64,000 bases of DNA from Natronoflexus pectinivorans. Its GTDB lineage: Bacteria; Bacteroidota; Bacteroidia; Bacteroidales; Marinilabiliaceae. Below are positions 18,981 through 27,830 of this stretch, one piece after another. Made by a program: the position numbers and the translations under genes. The notes beneath the pieces are model-generated. The model saw only the letters and a list, made by a program, of their open reading frames with translations, was not told the DNA's origin and ran no database searches. Position 1 is the stretch's first letter; each line of letters opens with the position of its first letter. Where the stretch lies: assembly GCF_004345615.1 (NCBI RefSeq), contig NZ_SLWK01000010.1:1-64000 (forward strand). Direction: 5' to 3'.

Positions 18981-20765
18981 TTAAATCCTATCGTGTTTTT
19001 TGTACTTATCGTGGGCGTAATGGTTTATTAATCCATTGTCCGTAAAGCGTTTTATATGCTTCTCGGCTGTCTTGTCTGGAATGCCAAATTTCTGAGCCAC
19101 AGCTAAATAATCTTTCCGGCAGAACTCCTGTGGGAGTTCGTCTAAAAACTGTTGTTTTTGATTTTTAGGGGTTGTCGTTACCGCTTCGGCAGGCAGTTGT
19201 TGAAACACATTGGCAGCGTGCTGCACAAGTATTTTAACCATTGATAGGGCTGTATTGAAATCACTATCTATGCAAACTAGCGGAGAATGTATATCCCCTG
19301 TATCCATAATACGGAGTGTAGTGAGTGTCATTGCAATACGGAATGTAATAAGACCAAGCCTCCTAACAGTGGCGAGATAATCAGCGCCATACAAACACAA
19401 ATACTGGTTTTGGGTATGGGCAAAATAGGCATTAAATGCCTGTTGCTGACCGGAGGTTAAGCAAAAGCGTGTTGGTTCCGATTGATATTGCAAATGTTTG
19501 TACAAATCAAAAAACTGATGCCCTAAGTGATAAAAATAACTGTCGAGTGTTTGGTCAGATGAATTGGCAAATACATCGTTCCAAACCGGGCGAACATTCA
19601 TAAAATAGAACATAAAACGACTGAACAAGCCATTTTCGGCGCTTGGTATTAGTGCGGAAACTTGTTTGGGTGTTCCTGATAAAAGAGCAGATATACGGGG
19701 ATTGTTGATTTCTACAAACTCCCTGTCTTTTCGTCTATTATATGAAATTGGTTCATGATGGAACGCCTTTCTAAATCCATCGGAATAATTTCCATGCTCA
19801 CTTTTAAAAGTCATAGCCAGCGTGTCGCCTTCGGTTTCAAAAATAAGCCCTGAACCATTGTTGTCGTTTAATATCTGGAATAATCCTGTTGCGCTATTGT
19901 TGGCCGGAATAACCAACATTTTTACTGGAGGTTCTTTGGGGCGTTCTACTTCTGATTTGTTCTTTGTTGAGGCATATTCTGTCAGCTTTCTTTGATACTC
20001 TTCAAATTCGAGCTTTGAAATTTCCCTTAAAGACTGGTGTATAGGGTCAACCAGTTTACGGCATAAAGTTAAACGACCTTTACCAGCCGATGCCTGTGCC
20101 GTGACGAAGAGAAATAAATTAGGATAAACTTCCCTCTCAGCATAAATGCCATAAATATTAGGCAGACATGACGAAATTGCAACCAATGAACCAAGTAAAA
20201 GAAGGTCTCTGTCTTCGTAGGAGTTGGATTTTGCAACTACCTTTTGCAGAAGCTCCGGGAGGTCGGAATAGACTTCATCGGGAAATGTTGGGAGGTTAAT
20301 TTCTTTTAGTTCCTCAATTTCCTCTAAATCTTCTTTGATAGAAGTTACCAGATTTGTTTCAATTGATTGATTACTGGATAGATGAGGTGTAGCTACACTC
20401 ACGCCGGCTGACTTGGCAAGGTGGTAAAGTGTTTTGATAGTAACGCCGTGGCCGTGCGAAGCAAGGCAGGCGTTGTATTGCTTATCAGTTTCAGACTGGT
20501 TATAACCAGGGTAGAAACTGCTTAAACGATGATAATAAGACCGACCTCTTTCGCCCAAAGCGTCAGCGAGGGCAAAGCCAAGGTCTCTCCAATCTGTATA
20601 GTTTGGGGCAATATCAATGGATGCAGCTTCAATCCGCAGTGTTACTATTTCAATCTCATTTGAAGTATCAATATTTGATTGAGGTATTGCAGGAATTGAA
20701 ACGGTGTTTTTTTCTGTGACATTATTTGTTGCCCAATCTGCGGGTTTAAATTTCTTCTTGCTCAT
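18981..20765 (-). CDS. DUF3987 protein with PriCT-like N-terminus (element replication)
   Basis: A 594-residue protein. The N-terminal 30-130 region resembles a PriCT_2 primase-associated domain (YTDWRDLGFALADALGERG, then the YNACLASHGHGVT segment). The remainder is DUF3987, a helicase/primase-like domain with an ASAGKGRLT nucleotide-binding-like loop. Such proteins lie next to VirE_N/BT4734-like genes in Bacteroidota integrative elements, and the two genes overlap here by 20 bp. A role in element DNA replication is inferred from the domain class. It is the last backbone gene before the defence cargo. Confidence 0.78.
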   Translation of the reverse strand: MSKKKFKPADWATNNVTEKNTVSIPAIPQSNIDTSNEIEIVTLRIEAASIDIAPNYTDWRDLGFALADALGERGRSYYHRLSSFYPGYNQSETDKQYNACLASHGHGVTIKTLYHLAKSAGVSVATPHLSSNQSIETNLVTSIKEDLEEIEELKEINLPTFPDEVYSDLPELLQKVVAKSNSYEDRDLLLLGSLVAISSCLPNIYGIYAEREVYPNLFLFVTAQASAGKGRLTLCRKLVDPIHQSLREISKLEFEEYQRKLTEYASTKNKSEVERPKEPPVKMLVIPANNSATGLFQILNDNNGSGLIFETEGDTLAMTFKSEHGNYSDGFRKAFHHEPISYNRRKDREFVEINNPRISALLSGTPKQVSALIPSAENGLFSRFMFYFMNVRPVWNDVFANSSDQTLDSYFYHLGHQFFDLYKHLQYQSEPTRFCLTSGQQQAFNAYFAHTQNQYLCLYGADYLATVRRLGLITFRIAMTLTTLRIMDTGDIHSPLVCIDSDFNTALSMVKILVQHAANVFQQLPAEAVTTTPKNQKQQFLDELPQEFCRKDYLAVAQKFGIPDKTAEKHIKRFTDNGLINHYAHDKYKKHDRI

Positions 20766-21732
20766 GCTTCTTCAATAATAAAGGATTAATAAAAACGTCT
20801 GGGTCGTATGGCAGAAAGCAAGCCCGGGAAATGTCTTTTCCAGACTTATCAACTTCGACCGAATAGGTTTGTAAAATGTAGTTGGCTACCGAGGTGAAGT
20901 ATTCACCATGGGGAGATTCTTGCGTATCTATTTCAATAATCCATTTCAAACCATCACCGGAAGGACTTACAAACAAAAGCTGGGTATCGAAATACTCGTC
21001 GGCAAGCAAGGCTTGGCGAAGAGTATCTAAATCTTGAACATGGTCGAAATCGATGCATAAAAGCTCGGAATGTTTTACAAGTGATTTATCACTCCGGGAA
21101 TTGAATACACCCGAAAAGGTGCAATAGTCGAAGTTTGCAGCCTTGTATTTGCGAGCTTTGGCACTATCCGGTATGCCTCTGAGTTCTTCTGTTTGATGTT
21201 TGTAATAATCTCCCTTAATTGCATTATAGACCTGAGCCAATGAAACTGTTTTGTGTGGAAATACATTCCGTATCGGAGCTTTAAAAAATGAAAAGGCAAA
21301 GCCTTTTTCATTTACGGTGTTTACGGGCTTTTTATTAAGTGCTGGCTTGCAAGTTTTATTTTGCATGTAGAAACTCCAATTCTCCCCGATACGCAGGTTC
21401 ATTTCTTTGTTCAGTATTTGCAATAGATTATCTCCTGACTGCTTGTAATGCAGTTCGGCGAAGTCGAACGCATCACCGGCAGGGATAGCATTATCACTGT
21501 CAGTATGCCTTGCAAACTCTTTATCCATTGCATTCCCCAAGATATTTTCTTTATAAATGAAAATATTCAATGTCGATTTATCGGCATTGAATGGGTTTTT
21601 AGCAGGGGAACAAGTCCTCCCCGAAAGGGAGAGGACTATTTCATCTGGATAATACAATCTCAAGATATGTGCATAAATACCAATGCCATATTGAGTTTTT
21701 GATAATACCACTTCTTTACTTATTGCCTCCAT
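20746..21732 (-). CDS. VirE_N / BT4734-like domain protein
   Basis: A 328-residue protein with the BT4734-like, VirE N-terminal type domain: IDFDHVQDLDTLRQAL near 235-250 and FVSPSGDGLKWIIEI near 268 are the recognisable segments. These resemble the catalytic core of archaeo-eukaryotic-type primase folds with acidic metal ligands. The C-terminal CFLPYDPDVFIN segment is also usual. It overlaps the DUF3987 gene at its end and the upstream HTH gene at its start, so it is coupled to both. Together they probably make a split primase-helicase for the element. Confidence 0.78.
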   Translation of the reverse strand: MEAISKEVVLSKTQYGIGIYAHILRLYYPDEIVLSLSGRTCSPAKNPFNADKSTLNIFIYKENILGNAMDKEFARHTDSDNAIPAGDAFDFAELHYKQSGDNLLQILNKEMNLRIGENWSFYMQNKTCKPALNKKPVNTVNEKGFAFSFFKAPIRNVFPHKTVSLAQVYNAIKGDYYKHQTEELRGIPDSAKARKYKAANFDYCTFSGVFNSRSDKSLVKHSELLCIDFDHVQDLDTLRQALLADEYFDTQLLFVSPSGDGLKWIIEIDTQESPHGEYFTSVANYILQTYSVEVDKSGKDISRACFLPYDPDVFINPLLLKKHEQEEI

Positions 21733-22090
21733 AACACCTGATTTTTACCATTGTATAATGGTTGTTAAGGATTCGGGAAATGTCAGAGCGGCGATAGTAG
21801 ATTTTATTGCCAATGCGGGAAAATGGCAGTATGCCATTTGAACGCAAAGTTTGCAATGTCCGGGGGCTGATATGCAGAATTTGCATAACATCCTGATTGT
21901 CGAGCCAATCCTCCAACCTGTCAGCTAAAGGACTATTTACATTTGCAGGGCATGAAGAACAGGGATTTTCTTCCTGGTTAACTTGCTGTTTGCTTGTTGT
22001 AAAATGATTTCGGAAAGCAACTGCAAAAGGTTCCTGACTGTTTAGAAAGTAATTTGTCAGGATTTCGCCAATGGTTTTAGGTTCGCTCAT
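21716..22090 (-). CDS. MerR/HTH_17 excisionase-type DNA-binding protein
   Basis: A 124-residue protein with an HTH_17 domain in its second half (DVMQILHISPRTLQTLRSNGILPFSRIGNKIYYRRSDI). The N-terminal half carries a short CSSCP segment. It overlaps the VirE_N gene by 17 bp and the upstream HTH gene by 4 bp. In related elements pairs of such proteins act in excision control or replication initiation. Confidence 0.8.
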   Translation of the reverse strand: MSEPKTIGEILTNYFLNSQEPFAVAFRNHFTTSKQQVNQEENPCSSCPANVNSPLADRLEDWLDNQDVMQILHISPRTLQTLRSNGILPFSRIGNKIYYRRSDISRILNNHYTMVKIRCYGGNK

Positions 22091-22452
22091 TTCAAACCTC
22101 CCTTCTTGTTGGCGACAAATGCAGCTGCATCTTCCTGTAATTCTGAAACTGATTTGTGCTTGTCACCAATCAACCAGGAATCAATTTCGCTTTTTAGAAA
22201 TTGGAGCTTTTTGCCTTTTTTGTGGTAAGGAATGAGCTTTTGTCCAATCCAACCATAGACAGTTTGACGGGCGGGCTTGCCAGGTAAATAATTACACAAA
22301 TCCTGTAAATTAAACCACTTGTCAGATTCGGGCAGTTCTGACCTTGATGCACTAAGTAAGGTTTCTAGTCTCTCCACCTTACTAATTAAATACGCCAATG
22401 CCTGCGGCATATCATTAAATGAAATCTCCGTTTGAAAATGATTTACTTGCAT
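22087..22452 (-). CDS. Second HTH_17 DNA-binding protein
   Basis: A 121-residue protein with an HTH_17 winged-helix core (WFNLQDLCNYLPGKPARQTVYGWIGQKL), and a short coiled segment before it. It is the first gene of the HTH-HTH-VirE_N-DUF3987 run; its leader contains repeated CGGAGT words and lies downstream of a terminator for rteC. Likely an excisionase or transcription factor of the element. Confidence 0.8.
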   Translation of the reverse strand: MQVNHFQTEISFNDMPQALAYLISKVERLETLLSASRSELPESDKWFNLQDLCNYLPGKPARQTVYGWIGQKLIPYHKKGKKLQFLKSEIDSWLIGDKHKSVSELQEDAAAFVANKKGGLK

Positions 22453-22567
22453 TTTTCAAATTTTTAATTGTAAAAATTTGAGGCTCCATCAATGCCCAAG
22501 AGCCTCTTCTTTGAGCATTGACTTACACAAATCTACATTCAATAAATGCTGTATATCAGATATTTGC

Positions 22568-22689
22568 ACTCCGTACGGAGTGACTACGGAGTGCGGAGTG
22601 GCATCAATAAAAAGAAAAAGACCAACGCTTTAGCGTCAGTCTTATATATATTTTCTTATTATTTTTTATCGTGAAACGGAGTGCGGAGT
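22568..22689. repeat. Repeated ACGGAGTGCGGAGT words and a 14-bp palindrome upstream of the HTH gene
   Basis: ACGGAGTGCGGAGT occurs exactly at 22586-22599 and again at 22676-22689, 90 bp apart. A perfect palindrome ACTCCGTACGGAGT is at 22568-22581 and shares the ACGGAGTG word. The set lies between rteC and the HTH genes and brackets the rteC terminator. It could be binding sites for an element protein. Confidence 0.8.
22618..22643 (-). terminator. Terminator-like hairpin downstream of rteC
   Basis: AAGAC and GTCTT arms enclose a second ACGC/GCGT stem with a TTTA loop. On the minus strand a T-rich run follows. It lies 48 bp beyond the rteC stop. Confidence 0.6.
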
Positions 22690-22690
22690 T

Positions 22691-23686
22691 TTATTTCATA
22701 ATATTTGCAGCTCTTTCTATCTCAGATAATTTCAACTTTGGTTTTTTCTGGTCTCGCAAATTCGATTCATTAAATTGGCTGCCATCATCATCAACAAAGC
22801 ATGTACAAACAATTTTCCATAAACTGTTACCCGGATAGGTAATGACTTTAAGCTCATTGTGTAGCAACTTAATAAAATATGATAAAGTACTTTTACCTCC
22901 TGTCCATCTGATAGGATTAACAACAAACTCACCTGAAAACACATGCCTGAAATCGGTTATACTTGTTCCTTTTGCTATAAAGCCATTCTTTTTTAAGGAA
23001 TCCATCAAGTCTGGAATATTGCTGCTTTTTGTCTGAATATATTTATAGTTGAATGATAGAATTTCAGACTTTGTTTTATTGTCTTTTTGTTCTGCAGGAA
23101 GAACATTGATTACCTGAACTTCTTTTAAATAAGTATTTTCCGGTGCAGGTTTGTTTAGTATCCTACTATATATATCAGCGATATTCATTTTGTTGTCAGC
23201 ATGAATAAACTCTGAAAAATAGCTTTGAACTTCTAAAAAACATTTAACCAATGAAACAAGGGTGTAATTGGTAATAAATGTAGATTCCTTGTGTTCCCTG
23301 TCGGTATTAAAATCGGCGTGTTTTGAAGTGATTAAGCTCAAATCATACCCTCTGCGAACAATCAAATCATTCGTGCTAACAAGTAAAGAATTTAGCTCGC
23401 CGTTAGCCTTTTTTAGCTTGAAAAGTATAATATTCTCACTGTCATTGAATGCACCTTCAATTAATTGATTTAGATATATCGTAATATCATTATTAACCAA
23501 TCTTTGATAATATCGGATTTTGTTAGAAAAAGCAGGTATGGAAAAATCAAGGATGTAGTTTGCTAAAAATTGTTCCTGAACTATTGGATTGCTTCTTAAT
23601 GCAGGGGCGTAAAAATCATCTGCTTTGATGTTTTTATCAAGCCAGGGGCGTAGGTCATTTAATATTATTGATTCAATTGTTTTCAT
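22691..23686 (-). CDS. rteC: RteC-family excision regulator
   Basis: A 331-residue protein of the RteC family, known from CTnDOT, where RteC responds to RteB and activates excision genes. Recognition rests on overall pattern and length: helical N-terminal half with the YYQRLVNNDITIYLNQLI segment, and a C-terminal FVVNPIRWTGGKSTLSYFIKLL winged-helix-like segment. Position between the integrase and the HTH pair also matches. Here it ends before a terminator, so the downstream genes have their own control. No RteA/RteB pair is in the window. Confidence 0.72.
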   Translation of the reverse strand: MKTIESIILNDLRPWLDKNIKADDFYAPALRSNPIVQEQFLANYILDFSIPAFSNKIRYYQRLVNNDITIYLNQLIEGAFNDSENIILFKLKKANGELNSLLVSTNDLIVRRGYDLSLITSKHADFNTDREHKESTFITNYTLVSLVKCFLEVQSYFSEFIHADNKMNIADIYSRILNKPAPENTYLKEVQVINVLPAEQKDNKTKSEILSFNYKYIQTKSSNIPDLMDSLKKNGFIAKGTSITDFRHVFSGEFVVNPIRWTGGKSTLSYFIKLLHNELKVITYPGNSLWKIVCTCFVDDDGSQFNESNLRDQKKPKLKLSEIERAANIMK

Positions 23687-23693
23687 GCCAGTA

Positions 23694-24947
23694 TCATTCA
23701 GGTTTAATATTTAACTTGATTGCGTTTGTAGCTTTCTGTTTTTTCTCATCCACCACTTTTGCATAAATCTGAGTTGTTCTAACATTGGTGTGACCAAGCA
23801 TTTTTGATACGGTGTATATATCTGTTCCTCCAGCCAATTGAAGGGTAGCGTATGTGTGGCGAAAGCAATGGAAAGTGATGTTGCGGGTAATTCCAGCGGA
23901 TTTTATCCAGCGTTTTAATGGCCCCGAAATCCAAGAGGGGTCTGGTAAATCTTCAAAAATTAATTGCTCAGGCTTGCCGGGTTCTCCACATAGTTGATAG
24001 GCTTGTTCTGATATTGGCATATATTCAACACCTTTTGTTTTCTGTTGGGTAAAGTTGAGGCGAATTTGTTCGCCGACAACTTGTATTTCCTTCCATTTCA
24101 ATTTTTGAATATCGCAATGGCGAATGCCTGTTAAGGCAGAGAATAAAGCGGCACGCTTTAATATCGGGCGGTCGCATGGCGTTTCTGCCAATATGTTTAA
24201 TTCATCAACTGATAGGTGTTCTCTCCGGCTCTCTTTATCCTGTATGCCTTTTATTTTTGCTGAAATATCTACGGTTAAATAACCATCAACAAAGGCTTGC
24301 TTTAAACCGGCTTTAAAAATGCTGAAATAAGTTGCTGCAGTATTGTGTGAAACTGTTCCTGTTTTATTGCCACCCTGGGGAGCTGAAAGTATAAAGCGAC
24401 GGATTTCTTCTGTTTTACCCATGCTGATTTGAGAAAACGGAAGCGGTTGGTTATTTGCGAATAGTTTTAGTAATTCTCCAACACGATTCCAATTAACAAT
24501 AATGGATTGCGAGCTATTCCGGTGACGGTCTTTTGAAACCTTTGAAAAATATTCTATAAAATCTATCTGCTGGCGTTGGTTCTGAACTGCAAGTTCAGCC
24601 TCTTTCTCGGTATATAAATCTGCGTTATCATATTCTTTTTGTCGAATACTACGAACACCATCAGCAAAAATACAGGCTTCCTGGTCAATGATACCTTTGC
24701 ATTGAATTATACCATTCACGTCTCTTTTGGGTTTGTATGTTTTTTTACCATCGGCAGAAGTTCGGGCGGTTCTTGATTTATCCCAAGCAGGTGTTGTTAT
24801 GGTTCTGTTAAGTGCTTCTATTAATCGTTGAGGTTTGTCTGTTCCATTAAACACCGGATAGCTTTCAAGTATTAAATACCATTCGTTGCGATATTCAGAT
24901 TTGCGGAGCTTGACAGTACATTTGGTTTTTGCGAGTTTCTTTTTCAT
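23694..24947 (-). CDS. Tyrosine site-specific integrase of the ICE-like element
   Basis: A 417-residue phage-integrase-family recombinase with an Arm-binding N-terminus, SAM-like core-binding domain and catalytic domain. Catalytic residues are visible: Arg in LTGIRHCDI near 262, the HCFRHTYAT box near 352, the LGHTNVRTT His, and nucleophile Tyr in TQIYAKV near 390. It starts 11 bp after the excisionase-like gene and ends 7 bp before rteC. It is the likely integrase for insertion beside dnaK. Confidence 0.93.
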   Translation of the reverse strand: MKKKLAKTKCTVKLRKSEYRNEWYLILESYPVFNGTDKPQRLIEALNRTITTPAWDKSRTARTSADGKKTYKPKRDVNGIIQCKGIIDQEACIFADGVRSIRQKEYDNADLYTEKEAELAVQNQRQQIDFIEYFSKVSKDRHRNSSQSIIVNWNRVGELLKLFANNQPLPFSQISMGKTEEIRRFILSAPQGGNKTGTVSHNTAATYFSIFKAGLKQAFVDGYLTVDISAKIKGIQDKESRREHLSVDELNILAETPCDRPILKRAALFSALTGIRHCDIQKLKWKEIQVVGEQIRLNFTQQKTKGVEYMPISEQAYQLCGEPGKPEQLIFEDLPDPSWISGPLKRWIKSAGITRNITFHCFRHTYATLQLAGGTDIYTVSKMLGHTNVRTTQIYAKVVDEKKQKATNAIKLNIKPE

Positions 24948-24958
24948 TGTTCTGCGAT

Positions 24959-25516
24959 TTATCTGTGAGCAAATATCCGGTCTATTTCAACTTTAGGAAC
25001 ATAAACGAATTTTCCTATCTGCTTTCTGGGTATGCCATTTTTGCGAATGGTTTTGTTAACGGTGGAGGCTGATATTCCAAATTTTTCGGTTATCTCTCCA
25101 ATGGTGTAGCATTCATTCTGATTGTAATCGAGCTTCTTGTTTACTGCTTCGGGTTGGATATTAGAAACGCTTTCCACCTTTGGGAACATTGCTTCAATAT
25201 GTACCCTGCTTATGCGTGTTAAACGCTCACCCAGATTTACTGCAGGTATATTACCCTTTTTGATTTGGCGGTAAATAGTATCTCTTGAAATGCCAAATAA
25301 GGCCACAGCTTCAGCAATTGAAATATAAGGGCGGTCGGTTGGCATTTGCTCAACCAGATTTTTGCGCTGTGCTTCTTTCTTTGTTTGTGATTTCTTTTTA
25401 CGGTAGGCAGCCTGAGAACATTTATCGGAGCAATACCTGGAGGTTACTGTTTTAGCGTTGAACTGTGTGCCACAGATTTCGCAAGTCTTCGGAAGTATAA
25501 ATTTGCTACCAGGCAT
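24959..25516 (-). CDS. Excisionase-like protein with zinc-binding N-terminus and two HTH_17 domains
   Basis: About 185 residues from the ATG at 25516 (MPGSKFILPKTCEICG). An N-terminal zinc-ribbon-like motif (CEICG...YCSDKC) is followed by two HTH_17 domains (SIAEAVALFGISRDTIYRQIKKGNIPAVN and TIGEITEKFGISASTVNKTIRKNGIP). An upstream in-frame start at 25633 would add a hydrophobic stretch overlapping a likely promoter, so I prefer the shorter form. It is the outermost gene at the dnaK end, next to the integrase, and probably controls excision direction. Confidence 0.78.
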   Translation of the reverse strand: MPGSKFILPKTCEICGTQFNAKTVTSRYCSDKCSQAAYRKKKSQTKKEAQRKNLVEQMPTDRPYISIAEAVALFGISRDTIYRQIKKGNIPAVNLGERLTRISRVHIEAMFPKVESVSNIQPEAVNKKLDYNQNECYTIGEITEKFGISASTVNKTIRKNGIPRKQIGKFVYVPKVEIDRIFAHR

Positions 25517-25602
25517 ATCAATCACTTTTATAGTTAATAGATAGTGATAAGTATGTATTTGTCGCACCTTATCATTAATTAAGTCGCGTAACAAATATGT
25601 AG

Positions 25603-25610
25603 CAAATATA
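25603..25610 (-). promoter_or_regulatory. Possible -7 box (TATATTTG) for the excisionase/integrase genes
   Basis: A full match to TAnnTTTG on the minus strand, 87 bp upstream of the chosen start codon, at the extreme end of the element. The same bases read TTATATTTGC, one mismatch from GTAnnTTTGC, the conserved word near CTnDOT attachment sites, so it may be part of the element end. Confidence 0.35.
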
Positions 25611-25660
25611 AGAAAAATAACGATATAAATCAATAAATATCGAGAGAAAAGAAAATAAAA

Positions 25661-25693
25661 AAACCGCTGTAAACTAAGTGTTTACAGCGGTTT
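25661..25693 (-). terminator. Rho-independent terminator of dnaK
   Basis: Perfect 14-bp arms (AAACCGCTGTAAAC / GTTTACAGCGGTTT) with a 5-base loop; on the minus strand the stem is followed by a run of T. It lies 32 bp after the dnaK stop. Confidence 0.9.
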
Positions 25694-25724
25694 ATATTTG
25701 GATAATAATCCTTGTTTTTGTGTT

Positions 25725-27641
25725 TTACTTTACTTCTTCAAAATCCACATCGGTAACACTGTCATCATCACCTTTAGAATCTCCACCCTGCTGTCCACCG
25801 GGTTGTCCGGCGTCTCCCTGAGGCTGTCCGCCTTCTTGCTGAGTGGCATTGTACATATCCTGTGATGCTGCCTGGAACACAGTGTTCAACTCGTTGGTAG
25901 CAGCATCAATGGCCTCAATATCCTGAGATTTATGAGCCTCTTTGAGTTTTTCCAAAGCACTTTCAATGGGTGCTTTTTTCTCGGCAGGTATTTTATCACC
26001 GAATTCTTTAAGTTGCTTCTCGGTTTGGAAAATCAAACTATCAGCCATATTCAGCTTCTCTATGCGCTCTTTTGCTTGCTTATCAGACTCGGCATTTGCC
26101 TCGGCTTCTTCCTTCATTCGTTTGATCTCATCTTCAGAAAGTCCTGATGATGCTTCAATACGAATGCTTTGCTCTTTTCCTGTACCTTTATCTTTAGCTT
26201 TTACATGTAAAATACCATTTGCATCGATATCAAAGGTTACCTCAATCTGAGGCACTCCCCTTGGAGCAGGCGGAATGCTGTCCAAATGGAATCTTCCGAT
26301 GGTTTTATTATCCTTGGCCATTGGTCGCTCACCCTGTAAAACATGAATTTCCACAGAAGGCTGATTGTCGGCAGCTGTTGTGAAAGTCTCCGATTTTTTG
26401 GTCGGGATGGTTGTGTTTGCTTCTATCAACTTGGTCATTACGCCACCCATGGTTTCGATACCAAGAGAAAGTGGAGTAACATCAAGCAGCAATACATCTT
26501 TTACTTCTCCGGTTAAAACACCACCCTGAATGGCAGCTCCAACAGCAACCACCTCATCGGGGTTAACACCCTTTGATGGCTTTTTACCAAAGAAATCTTC
26601 AACCAATTTCTGAATGGCAGGAATACGAGTTGACCCACCGACCAGAATCACCTCATCAACATCAGAAGCAGTCATGCCCGCATCCTTTAGAGACTGACGA
26701 CATGGCCCCAAAGCTCTTTGAATCAAGCCATCAGCCAATTGCTCAAATTGTGCACGGCTCAAAGTTTTAACAAGGTGTTTTGGAATACCATCTACCGGCA
26801 TAATATATGGCAGGTTGATTTCGGTGCTGGTTCCGCTTGACAACTCAACTTTAGCTTTTTCAGCAGCATCCTTCAAACGCTGTAAAGCCATTGGATCTTT
26901 ACGAAGATCTATATTCTCCTCTTTTTTAAATTCTTCTGCCAGCCAGTTGATAATAACGTCATCAAAGTCATCTCCACCAAGATGCGTATCACCGTTGGTA
27001 GATTTTACTTCGAATACGCCATCGCCAAGCTCAAGAATACTGATATCGAAAGTACCACCGCCAAGGTCGAATACAGCCACTTTCATATCTTTATTCTGTT
27101 TATCCAAGCCATATGCAAGCGAAGCTGCAGTAGGTTCATTGATGATACGACGAACTTTCAGTCCGGCAATTTCTCCGGCCTCTTTGGTCGCCTGACGCTG
27201 TGCATCGTTAAAATAAGCAGGTACGGTAATAACAGCCTCAGTCACTTCCTGTCCAAGATAATCTTCAGCAGTTTTCTTCATTTTTTGAAGAACCATAGCA
27301 GAAATTTCCTGTGGCGAATATTGACGATCGTCAATTTGCACACGGGGTGTATTGTTGTCGCCCTTAACTACTTTGTATGGAACACGGGTAACTTCATTGG
27401 GAATATCATTGTACATGCTTCCCATAAACCGTTTTATAGAATAGATGGTTTTTTCGGGATTCGTGATGGCTTGTCTTTTCGCCGGATCGCCTACTTTCCG
27501 TTCTCCATTGCCCACAAATGCCACGATTGAAGGAGTGGTTCTTTTTCCTTCACTATTAGGGATAACAACTGCCTCTTTGCCTTCCATTACAGAAACGCAA
27601 GAGTTGGTTGTTCCCAGATCGATTCCAATTATTTTTCCCAT
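25725..27641 (-). CDS. dnaK: Molecular chaperone DnaK (Hsp70)
   Basis: A 638-residue Hsp70. The N-terminal ATPase starts [15 protein letters not shown], with the usual [13 protein letters not shown] and [11 protein letters not shown] segments. The substrate-binding domain and a Gln/Gly-rich lid tail ending DVDFEEVK follow. The ATG at 27641 gives the standard N-terminus; an in-frame ATG at 27677 would add 12 unusual residues. It stands alone with no grpE or dnaJ beside it, and the upstream 150 bp hold matched inverted repeats. Core chromosomal gene; the mobile element stops just past its terminator. Confidence 0.97.
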   Translation of the reverse strand: MGKIIGIDLGTTNSCVSVMEGKEAVVIPNSEGKRTTPSIVAFVGNGERKVGDPAKRQAITNPEKTIYSIKRFMGSMYNDIPNEVTRVPYKVVKGDNNTPRVQIDDRQYSPQEISAMVLQKMKKTAEDYLGQEVTEAVITVPAYFNDAQRQATKEAGEIAGLKVRRIINEPTAASLAYGLDKQNKDMKVAVFDLGGGTFDISILELGDGVFEVKSTNGDTHLGGDDFDDVIINWLAEEFKKEENIDLRKDPMALQRLKDAAEKAKVELSSGTSTEINLPYIMPVDGIPKHLVKTLSRAQFEQLADGLIQRALGPCRQSLKDAGMTASDVDEVILVGGSTRIPAIQKLVEDFFGKKPSKGVNPDEVVAVGAAIQGGVLTGEVKDVLLLDVTPLSLGIETMGGVMTKLIEANTTIPTKKSETFTTAADNQPSVEIHVLQGERPMAKDNKTIGRFHLDSIPPAPRGVPQIEVTFDIDANGILHVKAKDKGTGKEQSIRIEASSGLSEDEIKRMKEEAEANAESDKQAKERIEKLNMADSLIFQTEKQLKEFGDKIPAEKKAPIESALEKLKEAHKSQDIEAIDAATNELNTVFQAASQDMYNATQQEGGQPQGDAGQPGGQQGGDSKGDDDSVTDVDFEEVK

Positions 27642-27667
27642 TTTAAATGATTGTTTATAATGTTTTA

Positions 27668-27798
27668 AATTTGTCACAATGTAAATTCGCTGTTGTTAAA
27701 TCAAAGGATGTGCCATAACAAAAACAGCCACTGATTGCGCAAATATGACATTAAAAACAATCAAATGAAGTCTAATGCTGTCAGAATTGTGACAAATT
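27668..27798. promoter_or_regulatory. Inverted repeat pair in the dnaK upstream region
   Basis: AATTTGTCACAAT at 27668-27680 has its exact 13-bp reverse complement at 27786-27798. Each arm contains the near-palindrome TTGTCACAA / TTGTGACAA. Between them a minus-strand CATATTTG box (one mismatch to TAnnTTTG) is visible. The set lies wholly upstream of dnaK and looks like a pair of operators or a DNA-loop site. Confidence 0.45.
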
Positions 27799-27830
27799 GT
27801 CGCACAATGATACTGACAAACTAAGTAACG

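Larger units (their letters stand above)
18981..25633 (-). mobile_element. Integrase-proximal backbone module of an integrative element (ICE-like)
   Basis: Seven contiguous minus-strand genes form a module known from Bacteroidota integrative conjugative or mobilizable elements: excisionase-like HTH, tyrosine integrase, RteC, two HTH_17 proteins, VirE_N and DUF3987. The right end must lie between the excisionase gene promoter (about 25610) and the dnaK terminator at 25661. No tra or mob genes are inside the window, and the left end is not visible. I infer that the defence genes to the left are cargo of the same element and that transfer genes, if any, lie beyond position 1. Confidence 0.65.

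Noticed and set aside
27701-27715. TGGCAC-N5-TTGA resembling a sigma-54 promoter upstream of dnaK
   Set aside because: The essential -12 GC is GA, and no activator gene is nearby; a single weak match.
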